Shown here: positions 54,322 through 64,000 of the stretch, in pieces
Numbering within the stretch: the stretch's first letter is position 1
Layout: the number at the start of each line of letters is the position of its first letter
Assembly (NCBI RefSeq): GCF_028372415.1
Contig: NC_092875.1
Location: 54,291,228-54,355,227, forward strand
DNA length: 64,000 nt
Reading direction: 5' to 3'
Origin: Notamacropus eugenii
Taxonomy: Eukaryota > Chordata > Mammalia > Diprotodontia > Macropodidae
The notes under the pieces: generated by a model
Seen by the model: the letters and a program-made list of their open reading frames with translations, nothing else
Told to the model about the DNA's origin: nothing
The model's database searches: none
Program-made: the position numbers and the translations under genes

Positions 54322-54327
54322 ATTATA

Positions 54328-54329
54328 GA

Positions 54330-54372
<43 letters not shown>

Positions 54373-54680
54373 TGATTATATCCTTATTGGGAGAAGAAGG
54401 GGGGAAATAACAAGGGGAAAAGTGCACAGCAGAGAACGAAAGAAAACTTAGGAAGCAAAGGAAGCAAAGAAAAGATGGACAAATCTGAAAATATGTGTAG
54501 TATTTATTATATAGGCTTTCTTGAAATGGAAATTTATTGCTGTATAATTTGAATCCACCCTTATATTCTGCTGAGCACATGGCAACTTTTTTTTCTTTCT
54601 TTCCTTATTTTGTACTTAAGTTTTAGTACTTGTTTATAATACGTTTCTTTTTCTTTTCTCATTATTTGTTTTATTTTTAT
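54328..54680 (+). mobile_element. Old L1/HAL1, terminal 3' UTR after the solo LTR
   Basis: Resumes with (TA)n and (CA)n, TTATTGGGAGAAGAAGGGGG, GGAAGCAAAGAAAAGATGGA, GTAGTATTTATTATATAGGC and GGAAATTTATTGC, the same order as 3106-3562. Confidence 0.7.
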
Positions 54681-54689
54681 TTTTTCTTC

Positions 54690-54848
54690 ATTTATAAACA
54701 TTTTTAAAAATTATTTTGTTTTCAGTTTTCTACAATTACTTTCATATATCTAAGATTCTTTCCCCCTCCCCACCTTCTTGCCCTATCCCTCCCCACTCCT
54801 TCCCTGAGATGGCATGCAAACTTATATAGGTTCTACTCATATATTCTT
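54690..54848 (-). mobile_element. Short L1 3'-end fragment
   Basis: Antisense: CAGTTTTCTACAATTACTTT, CTAAGATTCTTTCCCCCTCC, TTCCCTGAGATGGCATGCAA and ACTTATATAGGTTCTACTC, matching the start of the antisense L1 tail at 20330. Confidence 0.65.
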
Positions 54849-54849
54849 T

Positions 54850-55696
54850 TTTTTTTTGTACTTAAATTTATTTGTTTAAGTTTTCAACATTCATTTCCAC
54901 AAAATTTTGGGTTCCAAATTTTCTCCCCATTTCTCCCCTCCCCCACCCCATAATGCCAAGCCTTCTAATTACTCCTATCACCAATCTGTCCTCCCTTCTA
55001 ACATCCCTCCCTTCCTTTATCCGCATCTTCTCTTTTGTCCTGTAGGGCAAGATAAATTTCTATACCCCATTACCTGTATTTCTTATTTCCTAGTTGCAAG
55101 AACAATACTCAACAGTTGTTCCTAAAACTTTGAGTTCCAAGTTCTCTTCCTCCCTCCCTCCCCACCCATCTCCTTTGGGAAAGCAAGCAATTCAATATAG
55201 GCCATATCTGTGTAGTTTTGCAAATGTCTTCCATAATAGTCATGTTGTGTAAGACTAACTATATTTCTCTCCATCCTGTCCTGCCCCCTATTTCTTCTGT
55301 TCTCTCTTTTGATCCTGTCCCTCCCCAAGAGGGTTGACTTCAAATTGCTCCCTCCTCCCACTGCCCTCCCTTCCATCATCCCCCCCACCCTGCTTATCCC
55401 CTTATCCCCCACTTTCCTGTATTGTAAGATAGGTTTTCATACCAAAATGAGTGTGCATTTTATTCCTTCCTTTAGTGGAATGTGATGAGAGTAAGCTTCA
55501 TATTTTTCTCTCACCTCCCCCCTTTTTCCCTCCATTGAAAAGTCTTTTACTTGCCTCTTTTATAAGAGATAATTTGTCACATTCCATTTCTCCTCTTCTC
55601 CTCCCAATATATTTCTCTCTCACCACTTAATTTCATTTTTTTAAAATATGATTCCATCCTTTTCATTTCACCTTGTGTTCTCTGCCTGTGTGTGTG

Positions 55697-55729
<33 letters not shown>

Positions 55730-56124
55730 AACCCCACCAACTACCCAGATACTGAAAAAAGTTTCAAGAGTTACAAATATTGTCTTTTCATGTAGGAATG
55801 TAAATAGTTCAACTTTAATAAATTCCTTATGATTTCTCTTTGCTGTTTACCTTTTCATGCTTCCCTTGATTCTTGTCTTTGAAAGTCAAATTTCTATTCA
55901 GTTCTGATCTTTTCATCAAGAATGCTTGAAAGTCCTCTATTTCATTGAAAGACCATTTTTTCCCCTGAAGTATTACATTCAGTTTTACTGGGTAGGTGAT
56001 TCTTGGTTTTAGTTCTAGTTCCTTTGACTTCTGGAATATCATATTACAAGCCCTTAGGTCCCTTAATGTTAAAGCTGCTAGATCTTGTGTTATCCTGATT
56101 TTATTTCCACAGTACTTGAATTGT
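54850..56124 (-). mobile_element. HAL1-like element, 5'-truncated
   Basis: T-run, AACATTCATTTCCACAAAAT, a full HAL1 3' UTR with a TG microsatellite (55689-55728), then ORF1 C-terminal coding (56118-55827) with KYCGNKIRITQDLA, PKITYPV-like and GKKWSFNEIEDFQAFLMKR. It stops at 56124 in mid-ORF1, where an L1 ORF2 segment begins. Confidence 0.88.
55689..55728. repeat. (TG)n microsatellite in the HAL1 3' UTR
   Basis: About 19 units with two GA interruptions at the left. Confidence 0.93.
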
Positions 56125-56235
56125 AAAGTTGAATACTTAAATAACCCCATCTCAGAAAAAGAAATTGAACAAGCCATCAATGAACTCCCTAGGAAAAATA
56201 TCTCCAGGGCCAGATGGATTTACAAGTAAATTCTA
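56125..56235 (+). mobile_element. Inverted L1 ORF2 segment
   Basis: Reads LNNPISEKEIEQAINELPRK and then a degraded SPGPDGF-like region forward, while the neighbouring L1 part reads backward. In a normal ORF2 this follows directly on the wording found at 56240-56340 (-). Confidence 0.75.
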
Positions 56236-58119
56236 AAGAATGTTTAAAGAACACTTTACATTTTTTAAAATATTCATCCATCTCATTTAGATTGTCAAAT
56301 TTATGGGCATACATTTGGGCAAAGTAACTTTTAATTATTGTTTTAATATCCTCCTCATTGGAGGTGAGTTCACCCTTTTCATTTTTGATATTGGTAATTT
56401 GGTTTTCTTCTTTCTTTTTTTCATCAAATTGACCAAAAGTTTATCAATTTCATTGTCTTTTTCATAAAACCAACTCTTAGTTTTATTTATTAGCTCAATA
56501 GTTTTCTTAATTTCAATTTTATTAATCTCTCCTTTGGTTGTCAGTATTTCTAATTTAGTGTTTACTTGGGCATTTTCAATTTGTTCTTTTTCTAGCTTTT
56601 TCAACTGCATTCATTGATCCCCTCTTTCTCTATTTAATCATGTAAGCATTCAATGATATAAAACTTCCCCTGTGAACTGCTTTTGCAGTATCCCATAAGA
56701 TTTGATAGGTTGTTTCATTATTGTCATTCTCTTGAATGAAGTTGTTAATTGTTTCTATGATTTGTTGTTTAACTCACTCATTCTTTAGGATTAGGTTATT
56801 TAGTTTCCAATTAATTTTTAGCTTATCTTTCCATGGCCTTTTATTACATATAATTTTTATTGCATTATGATTTGAGAAGGATGAATTGACTATCTCTGCC
56901 TTTCTGCACTGGACTGTGAGGTTTTTATGCCCTAGTACATGGTCAATTTTTTGTACATGTGCCATGTATCACTGAGAAAAGATGTATTCCTTTCTATCCC
57001 CATTCAGTTTTCTCCACAGATCTATCATATCTACCTTATCCAGAGTTTTATTCACCTCCTTAACTTCTTTCTCGTTTATTTTGAGGTTAGATTTATCAAG
57101 TTCAGAAAGGAGGAGGTTGAATTCCCCCACTGGTATAGTTTTGCTATCTATTTCTTCTTGTAACTCCTTTAAGTTCTCCTCTAAGAATGTGGATGCTATG
57201 CCACCTGGAGCATATATGTTTAGTAATGATATTGTTTCATTATCTATGGTGCCCTTTAACAGGATAGAGTTTCCCTCCTTATCTCTTTTGATTAGATCTA
57301 TTTCTGCTTTTGCTTTGTCTGAGATTAGGATTGCTACTCCTGCTTTATATTACATTAGATGAAACACAATATATTCTGCTCCAATCTTTTACTTTTACCC
57401 TGTGTGTATCACCATTTCAAATGCATTTCTTGTAAACAACATATTATTGGATTGCAGTTTATAATCCATTCTGCTATCCATCTCCTTTTTGTGGGAGAGT
57501 TCATCCCATTCACATTCATAGTTATGATTACTATCTTTGTCTTTCCCTCCATCCTCTTTCCACCCCATTTATGCTTTTAGCTCTCCCTTCTCACTTCCCC
57601 TCCACAATAGAGTTTTAATTTTTGACCACCGCCTCCCTCAGTCTTCCCTCCCCTCTTTCAGCCCCTCTCCCTTTTACTCCTCTTTGCCTTTAGTACTTCT
57701 CCCTTCCTTTCAGCCTCCCCCCTCTTTTCTTTCCTCTTTCCCCTCCTACAGTCAATATAGCTAGTTAGATCTCTATATTTAACTGAGTTTGTTGTTCCCT
57801 CCTTGAAACAAATCAGATGAGAGTAAATCTCAAACGATGCTCATCTCCCTCCCCTCTTTCTCTCCACTGTAATGTTTTTGTGCCTCTTCCTGTGATGTAA
57901 TTTACTTTTTTCTGTCTCCTCCTTTCCATATGTCCCATTACAATCCCTTTGCAACTTTAAATCACACTTTTATCATCACATCACTTAATTTATACCTCTA
58001 TCTATGTATATCCATTTTAAATATATTAAGTATACAATTCTCAAGATTAACAAGTATCATCTTCCCTTTTGGGATGTAAACAGTTTGCCCATATTGAACA
58101 AGTTTTTTTCCCCTGTTTA

Positions 58120-59177
58120 CCTTTTTATGCCTCTCTTGAGACTTGTGTTTGAAGATCAAATTATTTATTGAGCTCTAGCCTTTTCATCAGGAAGGTCTGA
58201 AAATCCCTTATTTCATTGAATGCTCATCTCCTTCCCTGAAATATTATGCTCAATTTTGCTGGGTAATTGATCCTTGGTTGTAGTGCCAGGTTCTTTTCTT
58301 TATAAAATATCATATTCCAGTCCCTCTGATCTTTTAATGTAGAAGCTGCAAGGTTCTGTGTGATCCTGATTGTCGCTCCTTGATATTTAAATTGTTTATT
58401 TCTGGCTGCTTACAGTATTTTCTTCTTCACTTGATAGTTCTGGAATTTGGCAACAATATTCGTTGGTGTTTTCAGTTTGCGATCCCTTTCAGGAGGTGAA
58501 CGATGGATTCTTTTGATGACTATTTTGCTCTCTGAATCTAGAACCTCTGGGCAGTTTTCCTTGATAATTTCTTGGAAGATATTGTCCAGGCTCTTTTTTT
58601 CATCATGGCTTTCTGGTAGATCAATAATTCTTCGATTTTTCTCTCCTGGATCTATTTTCCAGGTCAGTTGTTTTTCCAATGAGAAATTTTATATTTTCTT
58701 CTATTTTTCATTCTTTAGATTCTGTTTGACTCATTCTTGATGTCTCATAGAGTCATTAGCTTCTACTTGCCCAATTCTAATTTTTAATAGATTGTTTTCT
58801 TCAGTTAACTTTTGCATCTCCTTTTCCATTTTCCCAATTGTTCCTTCTAAGGAGTTATTTTCTTCAGTTATGTTTTGTACTTCCTTTTTCATTTGTCTAA
58901 TTTTCCTTTTTAAGGAGCTATTCTCTTCAGTGAATTCTTTTTTCATGCTTTTAAAATCATTGGCCAGTTTTTTTTCAACTTCTCTAATTTGGCTCTTAAA
59001 ATCCTTCTTGAGTTCTTCCAAGACTGTTCTTTAGGCATGAGACCAGTTCATATTCCCTTATGAAGTTTCAGATGGGAGTACAGTCTCCATGCTGACCTCT
59101 TTGATATTTGTGTTTTGATCCTTGACCCCACAGAAAGATTCTATGGTCTTTTCTTTTCTGGTTTGCTTCTTGCTCAT
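58120..59177 (-). pseudogene. L1 ORF1 (broken)
   Basis: Natural start MSKKQTRKEK at 59177. Open pieces: 59021-58731 (96 residues; coiled coil with repeated EENNSLEGTIGKMEKEMQK-type heptad blocks) and 58679-58410 (RRM-like part with RRIIDLPESHDEKKSLDNIF and HRSPPERDRKLKTPTNIVAK). The C-terminal domain continues to about 58120 with breaks. Its heptad region has duplicated blocks (three TEENN-type units) unlike HAL1 ORF1, so it belongs to a different subfamily. Confidence 0.8.
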
Positions 59178-59830
59178 GATGATCACCCTTTTCCTAACTT
59201 TCAAAGTGAATCTCTGCTTCTGGGACACAGGGGGATCTGTTGCATGGTTCCTGTGCTTAGAAGGTGAGGCTTTGTGTGTTGTGGTTTCTGGTTTCCTCTG
59301 CTAGAAGCCAAAATGCTGTGGCTTACCTAGTGCTGAGCTAGCTGGTATGTCAAAGCAGAGGCCAGGTGAAGTCTTTCTAGGCCTCCCTGGAGTTACCCTG
59401 GAGGTAGCTGTGTTAAGTGTGGGGGAGGGGTGATCTGACCATAGGAGATCTCCTCTGATGAGCCAGAGCACAGGCAGGCTCAGTGGTTGGTGAACCCCAT
59501 CTATGCTAGTGTCCTCCCAATTCCCTCAGGATCCAGGCATGCCCAAGGTCCTGGGGTTGGCTCTTATGGGCTCCATCCCCTTGAGGCTCAGGATCTCCTC
59601 CCAGTTTGCTGAGGTGGGGCTGCCAAGGATAGCTCCAGTCCTGCACTGGTCCCCTTCAGCCATAGCAAGAGGGACTGCCCCCTTGAAATTCTCCCACTTC
59701 ATAGGCTAAGAGACTGCCTACCCCTTTGACTGATCCCACCACTCCAGAATTTCTCCTGGGGAAATATTATCTGGGCCTTTCAAGGTCAACAAAGTGGGAG
59801 GTGGGGAGGAGATAGCATGTACCAATCATT

Positions 59831-59847
59831 CTGCCATCTTGGCTCCC
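59831..59847 (-). promoter_or_regulatory. YY1-like site at the L1 5' end
   Basis: CTGCCATCTTGG on the plus strand, i.e. CCAAGATGGCAG in the element's direction, within about 15 bases of its 5' end. Human L1 carries a YY1 site at the same place. Related but drifted wording opens the elements at 15196 and 43681. Confidence 0.5.
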
Positions 59848-59848
59848 A

Positions 59849-60184
59849 GAAGTGTGTATTTGTTTTAAATAAATTATTTTTTTAAAAAAGAAAGAAAATC
59901 ATACTCTAAGGGAAGAGTAACCCAGCCCACAAAAAGATAAGGGGGGTAGAGTTGGAGTGAAAGGACTGGCCTCCATTCCTACCTGCTCACCAGTCCAACC
60001 ACCATAACAATGCTTACACTAGCCCATAATATCTTTATCCTACTTCTATCACCTTAATCACCTTCATTAACATCTGCCTGAATAATTGCAATAACTTCCC
60101 AATAAGTCTATCAGCTTCCAGACCCTCTCCCTCCAATGCATACCTCCCATACTCCCAGCTTATCTTTGTTACTGCTTTCCTGTC
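59849..60184. other. No recognisable feature
   Basis: Short A-rich stretch then unique-looking C/T-rich sequence. Possibly old L2, not convincing. Confidence 0.4.
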
Positions 60185-61258
60185 ATTCATTCATTCAGTC
60201 ATGTTTGACTCTTTGTGATTCATGGATCACAGTATGCCAGGCCCTTCTGCCTCCACTATCTCTTAAAGTTGGTCCAAGTTTATGTTGTTTCCCATGATAC
60301 CATCTATCTGTCTCATCCTCTACCATCCCACTTTCTTTTTCCCTTCAGTCTTTCCAGAAACTTTTTCAATGAATCCCATCTCCTCATTATGTGACCAAAA
60401 TATTTAAGCTTCAGCTTAGGTATTTGACTTTACAAAGAACAGCCTGAATTAATTTCTTTAAGTATTGAATGATTTGATCTCATTGCTGTCCAAGAGACTC
60501 TCAAAAGTCTTCTCCAGCACCACAGTTCAAAAGCATCAATTCTTTCAGTGTTCTGTTTTCCTCATAGTCCGAATCTCACAGCCATACATTGCCACTGGAA
60601 AAAAATCATAGCTTTGACTATACAGACCTGTACAAAGCAAGGTGATATCTGCTTTTTAGTATGCTGTCCAGATTTATCATAACTTTCCTTCTAAGATCAA
60701 GCATCTCTTAATTTCTTGACTGTGGTCATTATCTACAGTGATCTTTGAGCCCTAGAATATAAAATCTGACACTGCTTCCATGTACTTTTCTATCTATTTG
60801 CCAGGAAATGATGGGATCATTTGGTAAATCTTAGGGTGTTTCTGATGTTAAGTTTCAAGACAGCTTTTACATTCTCCTCTTTCACCCTCCTTAAGAGGCT
60901 TTTTAATTCCTCTTCACTTTCTGCCATTAGAGTGGTATCATCTTTGGTATCATGTCTGGGATTGTTGATATTTCTCTTAGCAACCTTAATTCCAGCTTTT
61001 GAGTCATTCATCCTGACATGATGTACTCCGCATGTAAATTAAATAAATAGGGTGACAATATACAGTCTTGTCATACTCCTTTTCCAGTCTTAAACCAATC
61101 TGTTGTTCCATTTGGGGGTCTAATTGTTGTTTCTTGACCCACATATGGTGGGTCAAGAAAGGAACATGCACTTCTGGTTCTTCTATCTTGCAAATCTGAT
61201 TATCATCATATAGGACATGGAAGTTGGAAGTTTGCTCAAGGTTATTCATCATCTTAGG
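60185..61258 (-). mobile_element. RTE (BovB-like) LINE, 3' half
   Basis: Antisense counterpart of 18110-19240. The left end CATTCATTCAGTCATGTTTG and ACTCTTTGTGATTCATGG is the RTE tail. Coding wording on the minus strand includes the C-terminal CDSETM-like, AMIFFPVAM-like and SNHSILKEI-like parts. An open 64-residue piece (61011-60817) reads KAGIKVAKRNINNPRHDTKD and TTLMAESEEELKSLLRRVKE, where the YADD box is changed to HDTKDD. Broken and old. Confidence 0.85.
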
Positions 61259-61539
61259 CCTTAACTGTATTTTAGCAGAGAATTGAATAAAGTCTTTCCC
61301 ATTATTCTAATGGAATCTGAGCTTGATTCTTGTAGAACCAAGATCTGAGCTGAGCAGTAGTATAATTAGATAGATTCAAAGCAGATCAGAAGACCAGATC
61401 CAAAAAACAAGTTAATAATGGAGGTAGGTCTGTTCTGGCTTCACTTTTGTCCCACCATGGTCTTGATCCTAGAGTTAGCCAATTCAACTACATATTGTCC
61501 TCCACTCAAAGGTTAGTAAAGTTGTACCCTTTATCTTTT
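61259..61539. other. No recognisable feature
   Basis: No coding or repeat identity seen. Confidence 0.4.
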
Positions 61540-62045
61540 CAGCATGCACACCCAGTCCTTTTTCAGCCTTGAGTCACCATCACTATCCACTTTCTCTGCT
61601 ACTGTTCACATGCTACTGCACACTGTTGCAGGAAGTTACATAGTTTTTATCATTTCTAGTTATCTAATCTCCACTGGAGTCACTTTAGTATTCCTCTATT
61701 CCTTTCCTCCAAGCTATTCTAAAATGTTTCCTTTCACCTCAAGGCTTCTATATTATCCCCAACCCAGTCTTTCTCATCAACTAAACTTGCCTCCTACCTG
61801 ACAGACAAAATCAAGACCATGTATTGTGAGCATTCTCATCTTTCTCATGTCCATGCCTCAGAATGCCATCACATCTTCACCCTTCTTCTCTGTCTTTATT
61901 CCAGTATCTGAGGAAGAGCTGATCTTTTTCCTTTCCAAGGCCAGTCCCTCCATATGTGCTTCTGAATCTATCCCATCCTTGTCTATAGGAAGTCATCCAA
62001 CTAACTGTTTTCTCTCTATTTCATCAAATAATTTGTGTTTTTAAA
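61540..62045 (+). mobile_element. L2 LINE ORF2 fragment
   Basis: An open stretch at 61826-62044 contains VSEEELIFFLSKASPSICAS, matching the L2 block (SEEE-LLL-KANPSTC) just before the reverse transcriptase. Upstream C/T-rich sequence with HQLNLPPT wording fits the same region. Confidence 0.6.
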
Positions 62046-62214
62046 AGGCATAAAGAGAAGGAATAAGAAAGAACAGGTAATAGAGGATGAAAATAAAGCA
62101 TGGCACACTTATATCTGAACATCAGCAAGGGTACTAACTTTTCAGTTTAAAGTAAAGATTTTTTTCTTGCCATTTGGAAGACAAAAGGCAGATCAAAGAA
62201 GATATAGAATAATT

Positions 62215-62465
62215 ACAGAACATGGGACAGGGAAGTGAGGCAACTCAATGGATGAAGCATGAGGCCTAGAGTCAGGAAGACCTAGTTTAAATATTTCCTC
62301 AGACACTTGTAAGATGTATGACGCTGGGTAAGTCCCTGAACCCTGTTGGCTACAGTCTCCTCATCTGCATAACAAGCTGCAGAAGGAAATGGCAAACTAC
62401 TGCACTGTCTTTGCAAAGAAAGCACCAAAAGGGGTTACAAAGAGTTAGACATGACTGAACAGCAG
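62215..62465 (+). repeat. RTE-tailed tRNA SINE, near full length
   Basis: Head GGATGAAGCATGAGGCCTAG, body GTCAGGAAGACCTAGTTTAA, TGTATGACGCTGGGTAAGTC, CTCCTCATCTGCATAA, then the RTE tail CTGCAGAAGGAAATGGCAAA, GTTACAAAGAGTTAGACATG and ACTGAACAGCAGCAACA. Confidence 0.88.
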
Positions 62466-62498
62466 CAACAGATGGGATGATGAAAACTGAAGCAGAAC

Positions 62499-63260
62499 TG
62501 ATGGGGTGCTTGGGTGCCTGTGCTTGAACCCCAATTCTAAAGTCACATTTCTCTCTAAAATCACATTTCTCCCTAGCCCCAAAACACTATCCCAGGCAAT
62601 TTCTCCCCAAGGACAGCCTGCCGTAGCAAAAGCTGTTATCTCTTTTTCTGATGTAGCAGCCAGGTGCACCTATGGAATTTATTAGTTTGAACCAGTTAGG
62701 TTCTGGCTGAACTGGCTGTGCACTGGGTTACAATGACATTTACTATTCATTGACCAATCGTAGACATCCTAGACTTAGATGCATGTATACTCTCTTACAT
62801 TTATCTTGTCTAACAAGACAGTGATAGCAGCAGCCTGGGTATTACTTGGTCAGTCCGGACCATTAGTTGACTTTATGACATTTCAGGCCTAAAATCATAC
62901 CTCCATGTACCCCGCCCCACCTTGGGCTATTTCCCAATGAACTCCGAGTAATATACCTGAGCAGTAGGTACCAAGAGTATATGTTCCTTTAAGAACTAAC
63001 CACTCCTTAACCATTCCCTAATCTTCCCTGAATCACCCAGTCAGCATACTTGGCATATGCTCTACTATAAAATATCCAATATAAACTTTAACTGTACCCT
63101 TCTAAAGTTACAGGTTCCCTAAAAACTCTCGCCCATTGAAAAGTATAATAAATCTTTATCACCTTGACCTCAAGAATGCTTGAGTCTGTGAATTCTTTTT
63201 CAGACAGTCCACATAGGGAACTCCAGTCTTGGGGTTCCTCTCTCACTCCAGCCCTCATCA
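62499..63260 (+). mobile_element. Solo LTR, 762 bp, fossil class I endogenous retrovirus
   Basis: Ends TGATG and CATCA are exact inverted complements. A 4-bp target-site duplication GAAC lies at 62495-62498 and 63261-63264; 4 bp is usual for gamma-like (class I) elements. A TATA box (ACTATAAAATATCC, about 63064) and a poly(A) signal (AATAAATC, about 63148) are spaced as in a U3-R-U5 layout. No internal region remains. It inserted immediately after an RTE-tailed SINE. The matched duplication and clear signals suggest moderate age. Confidence 0.85.
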
Positions 63261-63264
63261 GAAC

Positions 63265-63877
63265 TGTTCAATATTTATTTTTCTTATGATTTTCTCTGCT
63301 AAGTAGAATGACCTTTGTACTGGCAAGAACAAAACACAAAGGGCTAAAGGGAAGTTGATAATCAGGATAAAAATGGACTACAAGATAAAAATGAATCAAG
63401 ATAAAAAGGTAAGATAAGTGCTTTTTGATTAATTCAGACCATATGTCCCAAATGAACTACATGACAGAGAACTAAGAGACCTGCCAAATGCAATTGCCAA
63501 GCCTTGATTAGTGACCTTTGAAATAATGTGGCAAAAGGGAAAAGTATCAAATGTTTGGACATGGGCAATATCCTGATTTAGAAAAGAGGGAAAACGATGA
63601 GGTCTACAAACTATAAATCTATGAAATTAATTTCAATTATTAGGACAATTCTAGCATTTATTGTTTTTTCTATCACAATTTTAAAATTATATTTAGATAT
63701 TACCCCAAAAAAGATAAAATCCACCTTTAAGGTAGATAGTACAAAATGGAAACACCTCGTTGTTTCAAAGGTGCAAAATCAAGAAAAAATAGCTTTAGGG
63801 ATGATTACTAAATTTCCAGAAAATGATGTAATGATTGCAGAAAGTCAAGAAGGTTAATTCAAAAAAAAGATCAATTT
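63265..63877. other. Mostly unassigned; possible CR1/L3 reverse-transcriptase trace
   Basis: TGGACATGGGCAATATCCTG, AAAAGAGGGAAAACGATGAG and GTCTACAAACTATAAATC (63555-63618) recall the CR1/L3 block WRRANVVPIFKKGK...NYRP. The 86-residue open frame at 63597-63857 has no recognisable domain. Confidence 0.35.
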
Positions 63878-64000
63878 CAACTCAACAAGCATTTATTAAG
63901 CACCTACTATGTGCCAGACTCTCTTCTAGGAGGCACTGTGGACATGAGGCCCAAGATTAAATAAGTCCTTGTCCCCAAGGAGCTTACATTCTATTAGATG
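63878..64000 (-). repeat. L2-type dispersed 3'-end repeat, cut by the window
   Basis: CAACAAGCATTTATTAAGCA, CCTACTATGTGCCAGACTCT, AAGGAGCTTACATTCTATTA. Same family as 35775-35895. Strand is a guess. Confidence 0.7.

Larger units (their letters stand above)
56236..59848 (-). mobile_element. L1 5' half: 5' UTR, ORF1, endonuclease, start of RT
   Basis: From right: L1 5' end with GCCATCTTGGCTCCC (antisense) at 59833-59847, a 5' UTR to about 59180, ORF1 from 59177 (MSKKQTRKEKTIESF) to about 58120, a spacer, then the ORF2 endonuclease and linker (57570-56640; the linker wording KLEKEQIENAQVNTKLEIL is at 56610-56550) ending near 56240 with MDKFL-like sequence. ORF2 after that is missing apart from the inverted piece. 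Many frame breaks. Confidence 0.85.

Overview
The window is mammalian nuclear DNA, very probably from a marsupial. It holds MIR/THER-type SINEs in their marsupial form, a tRNA SINE ending in an RTE/BovB tail, RTE itself, and many L1-derived elements that carry ORF1 but no ORF2 (the 'half-L1' or HAL1 architecture described in opossum). There is no bacterial or viral gene organisation. Species cannot be read from the sequence.

Only one intact host protein gene is visible: a single-exon alpha-1,2-fucosyltransferase at 3910-4917 (+), closest by eye to FUT2. It has a splice acceptor just before the ATG and tandem poly(A) signals about 400 bp after the stop. It would add alpha-1,2-fucose in the Golgi to make H-type antigens. 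Its non-coding first exon is not recognisable here. The only other host-derived genes are dead copies: an RPL23A retrocopy at 32535-33080 (-) and a probable 7SL RNA fragment near 1783-1870 (-).

The rest is layered transposon debris. 1-1.7 kb: the 3' part of a non-L1, non-BovB LINE. 1.8-9.8 kb: SINEs, an L1 tail, the FUT gene and L2 tails. 9.8-17 kb: an old L1 split by a HAL1 in antisense and by a chimeric HAL1 joined to an unknown 3' sequence. 17.7-21 kb: RTE, an 80-bp-arm inverted repeat, and L2 with an L1 tail nested in it. 21.1-23.4 kb: a possible retroviral LTR edge with a tRNA-Leu-like primer site, then unassigned sequence. 23.5-26 kb: HAL1. 27.4-36 kb: L2, L1, the RPL23A retrocopy and SINEs. 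36-42 kb: sparse sequence with microsatellites and a degenerate 30-40 bp tandem array. 42.9-48.3 kb: a HAL1 nested inside a HAL1, both with target-site duplications. 48.5-50.7 kb: a CR1/L3 tail, a second degenerate array and microsatellites. 51-54.8 kb: an old L1 holding SINEs and a solo LTR. 54.8-59.8 kb: a HAL1 next to a rearranged L1 5' half. 60-64 kb: RTE, L2, an RTE-tailed SINE, a second solo LTR and an L2 tail.

The most interesting points are the density and nesting of ORF2-less L1 elements, the chimeric HAL1 insertion at 15196-16882, the two degenerate tandem arrays resembling a CR1-type 3' tail, and the LINE at the left edge, which looks unlike the usual mammalian families. All family names come from memory of sequence patterns; no database was searched. 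Repeat boundaries are within about 5-30 bp unless a target-site duplication is quoted.
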